This document shows positions 60,558 through 64,000 of a stretch of DNA of 64,000 bases, piece by piece (position 1 is the stretch's first letter; every line of letters begins with the position of its first letter). The notes under the pieces were generated by a model that saw only the letters and a program-made list of their open reading frames with translations, was not told where the DNA came from and did not search any database. This stretch comes from Myxococcus sp. CA023 (lineage in GTDB: Bacteria; Myxococcota; Myxococcia; Myxococcales; Myxococcaceae): contig NZ_JAAEAH010000008.1 in assembly GCF_010998615.1 (NCBI RefSeq), positions 99,798 through 163,797 of the forward strand. The letters run 5' to 3'. A program made the translations under genes and the position numbers.

Positions 60558-61835
60558 ATGCGACGCGCCATCACCCATGCCGCCCTGACCATCAGCCTCC
60601 TCACGTCGTCGGCCGGGCTCGCCCAGTCAGCAGGCGGTGGCGCGGCCGGAGGCACGGCGTCCGGCGGAGCGCCGGGCATCGTCCAACCACAGGGCGCCTA
60701 TGAACCAGGCAACTTCTCGCCTCCGCCGCAAACGGCTCCCGGCGATTCGGGAAGAAACTCAATGGACACGATTGAGACCAACACCGGCGCGGAGCCCGTT
60801 GCCGCGCCACCGGCGGGCGCGACACGCGGGTACACCCCACAACCGGGGATTGGCGGCAGCGGACAACCTGACACATCCACGAACGCCGCCGACGGCACCT
60901 GGGGAACTGGAATGAACATTCCTTCCACTAGCACGACCGGCACAGGTGGGTCGGGCATGAGTGGCACCGGTGGAACGGGCACGACCAGCGGAAGCACGAA
61001 CACGGCAGGCGCGAACTCCGGCGTTAGCGGTACGGCGACCGGCGGCAGCGGCATGACGACCGGCTCCAGCTCCAATGTCGGCGGTACTGCGACCGGCGGC
61101 AGCGGCGTGTCGACAGGCTCCAGCTCCGATGTCGGCGGTACGACGACCGGCGGCGGCCTAACGACAGGCTCCAGCTCCGATGTCGGCGGTACGGCGACCG
61201 GCGGCGGCCTGACGACCGGATCCAGCTCCGACGTCAGCGAGACGGCGACCGGCGGCAGCGGCATGACGACCGGCTCCGCGACGGGTGGCGCTGCCGGCAG
61301 CAACACGATGGGACCCCAGCCCTCTGCGACGGGCCCGGGCAGTTCGGCAGGTGGAAGTGAAACACCGGCTGGCGCGACCACGGGCGGCGCGGCCAGCGGC
61401 GGCGCAGCGGAGACTCAGGCAGCCAGCGGCGCGCAGCCCGAGAACCTCGAGCAAGAGGTCGCGCGGCTTCGCGACCAGGTCCAGCGGCTCGAAGCCGAGG
61501 TGAACACATTGCGGCGCGAGGGCACGGGGACGGGAGGCTCAGGGACGCAGGCCACGGCGTCTGAGGCGGACACGGCGTCCACGGTGCTGGCCAGCGTCGT
61601 CATGCAAGGGCGGGTGGCCTCCGTCGGAAAGGACCACGTCGTGGTCCGCGACGCGGAGTCCGGAGACACCTTCAACCTCTTTGTGACCAACACCACCCGC
61701 ATCAGCGCCAACGGCAAGCGCGTCTCACCGCAGCAACTCTCCGAGGGCACGCCCGTACAGGCCGCGTTCAACTACATCGCGGATGGTGACACCTACGCCA
61801 CGCAGATTCGGGCCTATCCCGGCCGCAGGCGCTGA
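60558..61835 (+). CDS. Secreted Gly/Ser/Thr-rich repeat protein with coiled coil and C-terminal beta domain
   Basis: A 425-residue protein with signal peptide ending at AGLAQS. Residues ~25-290 are low-complexity Gly/Ser/Thr/Pro, including five repeats of 17-18 residues (VGGTATGGGLTTGSSSD type). A short coiled coil follows (LEQEVARLRDQVQRLEAEVNTL), then a conserved ~80-residue C-terminal module (MQGRVASVGKDHVVVRDAESGDTFNLFV...TPVQAAFNYIADG) like DUF5666-type OB/beta domains. It is probably a surface or periplasmic protein. The start at 60558 gives the signal peptide directly. Confidence 0.78.
   Translation: MRRAITHAALTISLLTSSAGLAQSAGGGAAGGTASGGAPGIVQPQGAYEPGNFSPPPQTAPGDSGRNSMDTIETNTGAEPVAAPPAGATRGYTPQPGIGGSGQPDTSTNAADGTWGTGMNIPSTSTTGTGGSGMSGTGGTGTTSGSTNTAGANSGVSGTATGGSGMTTGSSSNVGGTATGGSGVSTGSSSDVGGTTTGGGLTTGSSSDVGGTATGGGLTTGSSSDVSETATGGSGMTTGSATGGAAGSNTMGPQPSATGPGSSAGGSETPAGATTGGAASGGAAETQAASGAQPENLEQEVARLRDQVQRLEAEVNTLRREGTGTGGSGTQATASEADTASTVLASVVMQGRVASVGKDHVVVRDAESGDTFNLFVTNTTRISANGKRVSPQQLSEGTPVQAAFNYIADGDTYATQIRAYPGRRR
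61023..61275 (+). repeat. Minisatellite of 51-54 bp units
   Basis: About five in-frame units of 54, 54, 51, 51 and ~45 bp, each with GGCTCCAGCTCC and GGCGGTAC blocks, encoding the Gly/Ser/Thr repeats of the secreted protein. Unit lengths differ by one codon. Confidence 0.8.
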
Positions 61836-61863
61836 AGCCCCGCCCCTTCACCTGGGGACGAGC

Positions 61864-62169
61864 TCAACCACCCTGCCCTTCCTGGACGAAGCGCTCGATG
61901 CGGGCGATGGCCAGCGTCATCTTCTGTCGCGCGGAGCTGTTCGCCGAATGCACCTGGCCCCGTGGCGGCACGAAGCCACGGGTCGCCACGGCCTCTTCCA
62001 GCCACAGCAAGACGTCATATCCGGTGCCATGCGCGTCGTCGCCCAGGTCGTGGTCCAGGCTCAGCTCCGTCACCTGCCCGGACTCCAGCAGCGAAATCGC
62101 TTCTTCGGGCCACCACACACGCACCCAGCCGTCGGGAGTGGCCCGTTCGTCATCCAGATAGACCTTCAT
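61864..62169 (-). CDS. Cyclic-phosphate processing receiver-like domain (cPPRD) protein
   Basis: A ~101-residue single-domain protein. It starts with KVYLDDERATPDGWVRV and has LSLDHDLGDDAHGTGYDVLLWLEE, the acidic D-D-E-R and D-H-D-L-G motifs of the receiver-like family proposed to act on cyclic-phosphate ends of RNA or similar substrates. It is not a normal response regulator: the conserved Lys region is replaced. The C-terminal helix HSANSSARQKMTLAIARIERF is typical. ATG 62169 is chosen; another ATG lies three codons upstream. Function in this family is predicted, not shown. Confidence 0.75.
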   Translation of the reverse strand: MKVYLDDERATPDGWVRVWWPEEAISLLESGQVTELSLDHDLGDDAHGTGYDVLLWLEEAVATRGFVPPRGQVHSANSSARQKMTLAIARIERFVQEGQGG

Positions 62170-62268
62170 GGCATCCACGCCTCGCGTTCGGTGACACAGC
62201 GCCCCAGGGACGCGACTGGAGCGCCGTGACTGAATCCAACGACGACGAAGCAGGCTGCCTCACCACGG

Positions 62269-62616
62269 CTACGCCTGCCCCTCCAGACTGGCCATTGCCT
62301 TGCCGATGTAAGCGAAGAGCGCGGGGTCCAACCCGTGCTTCGCCGCGACCTCGGGCTCCTGCTGATGCGTCGCATTCAGCGCCCCTTCGATGCCAGGGTC
62401 GCCCCCCGTGAACGCCTTCAGCAGCTCCCGCCAGCGCATGGCCAGCGAGCGCACCGGCTCGCTCGTGGGGTCCGTGCCCTGGTCCATCTCCGCGCGGACG
62501 CGGGCGATGAGCTGGGGCCACTCGGCCTCGACCTGGCGGATGGCCTCCTCGCCCAGGGCCTCGCGGCGGGCCTTCAACAGCTGGAGTTGCTCCGGCGTGT
62601 AGTGCTTCTCGAACAT
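62269..62616 (-). CDS. Stand-alone TipAS antibiotic-recognition domain
   Basis: A 115-residue all-helical protein equal to the C-terminal TipAS domain of MerR-type regulators: YTPEQLQLLKARREALGEEAIRQVEAEWPQL, EMDQGTDPTSEPVRSLAMRWRELLKAFTGGDPGI and LFAYIGKAM. In TipAL this domain binds thiopeptides such as thiostrepton. Here there is no MerR DNA-binding part, as in TipAS itself, so it may sequester a ligand. GAGGTG precedes the ATG. A neighbouring thiopeptide locus is not visible. Confidence 0.85.
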   Translation of the reverse strand: MFEKHYTPEQLQLLKARREALGEEAIRQVEAEWPQLIARVRAEMDQGTDPTSEPVRSLAMRWRELLKAFTGGDPGIEGALNATHQQEPEVAAKHGLDPALFAYIGKAMASLEGQA

Positions 62617-62695
62617 GATTCACACCTCATCCCGCCACGGCAGTGTGGCGTGATGAGATGGGTACGGCCTCACGCGGCGTGAGGCTCAAGCGGAT

Positions 62696-62923
62696 TCAAC
62701 GCTCGTCATCCGAAGCGCCGCCCCCGAGCTTCCGCAGCTTCGCCGCGAACGGGCTCTCTTCTCCAGCCCGCAGCGTCCCGCCCGCCATCCGCTGCCGCCG
62801 CGCCAGCGCGAGGCCTCCCTCGGCGGGCCCTTCCAGCGCCTCCTTCTCGAAGCGGTCCTGCCCACCGAGCGCGCGCCCCACGGGGCGCGAAGCACTGACA
62901 CGGCGGTTCGTATCCACGGACAT
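62696..62923 (-). CDS. Small hypothetical protein
   Basis: A 75-residue hydrophilic protein rich in Gly, Ala, Arg and Glu, with no signal peptide, membrane helix or Cys. Two motifs, SPFAAKLRKLGG and RRQRMAGGTL, look like short conserved helices. GGGG lies before the ATG, and the codon bias fits a real gene, but homology is unknown. Confidence 0.55.
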   Translation of the reverse strand: MSVDTNRRVSASRPVGRALGGQDRFEKEALEGPAEGGLALARRQRMAGGTLRAGEESPFAAKLRKLGGGASDDER

Positions 62924-62953
62924 GAAGGCCCCTTTCGAAGCAGCGGCCCGATG

Positions 62954-63874
62954 CTACCCCACCTCCGCACCGCTCGCAGCCCCGCGCCCGTCTGGCGAAG
63001 CCGAGCCCCACGTCCCCTCCGGGTCCTCCAGCGCGGCGCCGATGTCGCGCAAGACACGCGCGGCGTCCTCCACGCCGATGAGCCGGGCGTCCCATGTGCA
63101 AGTGAGCGTCATCACCTGCCCAGGCACCAGCGCGCCCGCATCCACCACGGGCTCCGTCCGCACCGCGCCCGGCGCCAGCAGGAGGGGCACGCGCGTGTAC
63201 GGCACCAGGGCCACATAGCCCCGTTCCAGCCCCAACGAGCCCAGACTCGTCACCGCCACCGAGCCGAACGGGTCCCACGGCATGCCCACCCAGCGCAGGT
63301 CCACGTTCAACGTGAACCAGACGAAGGACAACATCCGCAGCGCCAATCCCATCAGGAAGCCAGGGATGAGAGAGGAGCGCCGCTTGCCACGCTCGATGAC
63401 GGCATCCCTGCGCGCTCGGACCGCTGCAATGCGCGAGGCCATCGTCTCCGCGAAAGCCCCCAATGACAGCGAGTCCGCGCGATGCACCGTGGCCGTCGTC
63501 AGGTCCGCGCGCCCCGTCTCCGCGGGCTGCACCACCAACACGCAGACGCCGACCTCCTTGCGCCGCCAGGGGCGATTCCAGCGCATCAGGACATTCGCCT
63601 CCGGATGGCGGCGCAGCGCATCCGCGGCGGCCTTGGCCACCAGGTGCGTCACCGTGAGGCGCTGTCCCGTCCGGGCGCGGAAGGCTTCGAGGAAGGCCAC
63701 CGCTCGCTCCATGCGCACCTCCACCGCCGCATAGGCGCTGGGGTCTCCCGGCGAACGCCATGTCCCCAGGGCGAGCTTGCGGAAGGCACCGGCCGGCGGT
63801 GCGGGCTGTAGGTCGAGGTGCACGGGCAGCGTCCGCCTTCGCACGGAGCCCGGTCCCCTGCAACTGTGGGCCAT
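62954..63874 (-). CDS. 2-oxo acid dehydrogenase E2-like acyltransferase domain, catalytic His absent
   Basis: A 306-residue protein matching the E2p/CAT-fold catalytic domain (RMERAVAFLEAFRARTGQRLTVTHLVAKAAADALRRHPEANV and FGSVAVTSLGSLGLERGYVALVPYTRVPLLLAPG). There is no lipoyl or E1-binding domain. The active-site motif DHRxxDG of E2 enzymes reads DARLIGV here, so the catalytic His is Ala (codon GCC) and the Asp is Gly. A hydrophobic segment (LIPGFLMGLALRMLSFVWF) sits in the middle, as in short relatives. It probably keeps the fold for binding or another acyl transfer. ATG 63874 is set by domain start. Confidence 0.75.
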   Translation of the reverse strand: MAHSCRGPGSVRRRTLPVHLDLQPAPPAGAFRKLALGTWRSPGDPSAYAAVEVRMERAVAFLEAFRARTGQRLTVTHLVAKAAADALRRHPEANVLMRWNRPWRRKEVGVCVLVVQPAETGRADLTTATVHRADSLSLGAFAETMASRIAAVRARRDAVIERGKRRSSLIPGFLMGLALRMLSFVWFTLNVDLRWVGMPWDPFGSVAVTSLGSLGLERGYVALVPYTRVPLLLAPGAVRTEPVVDAGALVPGQVMTLTCTWDARLIGVEDAARVLRDIGAALEDPEGTWGSASPDGRGAASGAEVG

Positions 63875-63940
63875 GTGCGGAGCCCTGCGCCTGGCCCGCC
63901 GCCCTGTTAGACAGGGGCTTCCCTCCCCCGAGGCCCCGAC

Positions 63941-64000
63941 ATGACGCCCATCGCCCTGGCCCTGTCTCTCGCCCTCCAAGCCTCGCCAGCCCCCCAGAAC
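63941..64000 (+). CDS. Start of a secreted protein gene, cut by the window end
   Basis: Only 20 codons are visible (MTPIALALSLALQASPAPQN). A Leu/Ala-rich stretch looks like a signal peptide. It is divergent from the E2-like gene with a 66-bp gap. Nothing more can be said. Confidence 0.5.
   Translation, partial: MTPIALALSLALQASPAPQN

Overview
The window is high-GC, tightly packed DNA from a myxobacterium, almost certainly Myxococcus or a very close relative. The evidence is the combination of a dif-type chemosensory operon (CheW/CheY/CheA/CheC with an MCP that has no sensor domain), an MglA-like Ras GTPase, two tandem PilT-family ATPases, many hybrid histidine kinases and many secreted or lipoproteins with A/P/G-rich linkers. 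From memory, the order MCP-thiL-...-GTPase-GNAT-PilT-PilT matches the dif region of M. xanthus. I could not check this against a database.

Region 1 (1-10.5 kb). A cNMP-binding/HATPase protein reads rightward. It faces a long leftward operon of difA (MCP), difB-position gene, difC (CheW), difD (CheY), difE (CheA) and difG (CheC), followed by larB and larC for the nickel-pincer cofactor. In M. xanthus, Dif controls exopolysaccharide production and so social motility. thiL lies upstream on the same strand.

Region 2 (10.6-22.5 kb). This holds a six-repeat protein of unknown function, a DUF1111 dihaem protein, a secreted Cys-containing protein, a NYN-domain protein, a PocR-type histidine kinase overlapping an MglA-like GTPase, a GNAT enzyme, two PilT paralogues, a VOC protein and RecX.

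Region 3 (22.5-32.4 kb). Secreted and envelope proteins dominate: small lipoproteins, a family S37 peptidase homologue that appears to lack its catalytic triad, a three-gene block around a metzincin-like metalloprotease, a DUF2231 membrane protein, Map, a LysR fragment and a TonB receptor.

Region 4 (32.4-46.4 kb). Mostly housekeeping and envelope genes: DinG-type helicase, zinc-ribbon protein, site-2 protease, lipoproteins, HAD phosphatase, a histone-H1-like basic protein, diacylglycerol kinase family, a large carboxypeptidase-regulatory/PDZ protein, HrcA, an EamA exporter and a zinc-free MDR reductase.

Region 5 (46.5-48.9 kb). A probable acquired segment with a DapA-like lyase and a class II aldolase. 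Each has the same unusual upstream architecture (18-bp palindrome plus a 45-nt hairpin), and a 20-residue ORF is translationally coupled to the lyase. The segment abuts a truncated ankyrin gene.

Region 6 (48.9-64 kb). A response-regulator/PAS/histidine kinase, then a 2478-residue soluble hybrid kinase with about 30 HAMP modules. These are followed by an envelope protein, a deletion remnant of an Oar-like TonB receptor next to a perfect 20-bp inverted repeat, a Gly/Ser/Thr-repeat secreted protein, a cPPRD protein, a stand-alone TipAS domain, an E2-like acyltransferase homologue without its catalytic His, and the start of one more gene.

No tRNA, rRNA, CRISPR array or intact transposase was seen. 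Strongest leads: the paired leader elements of region 5, the six-repeat protein at 10.6-12.2 kb, the giant HAMP kinase, the GTPase-kinase-PilT cluster and the S37 pseudoenzyme.
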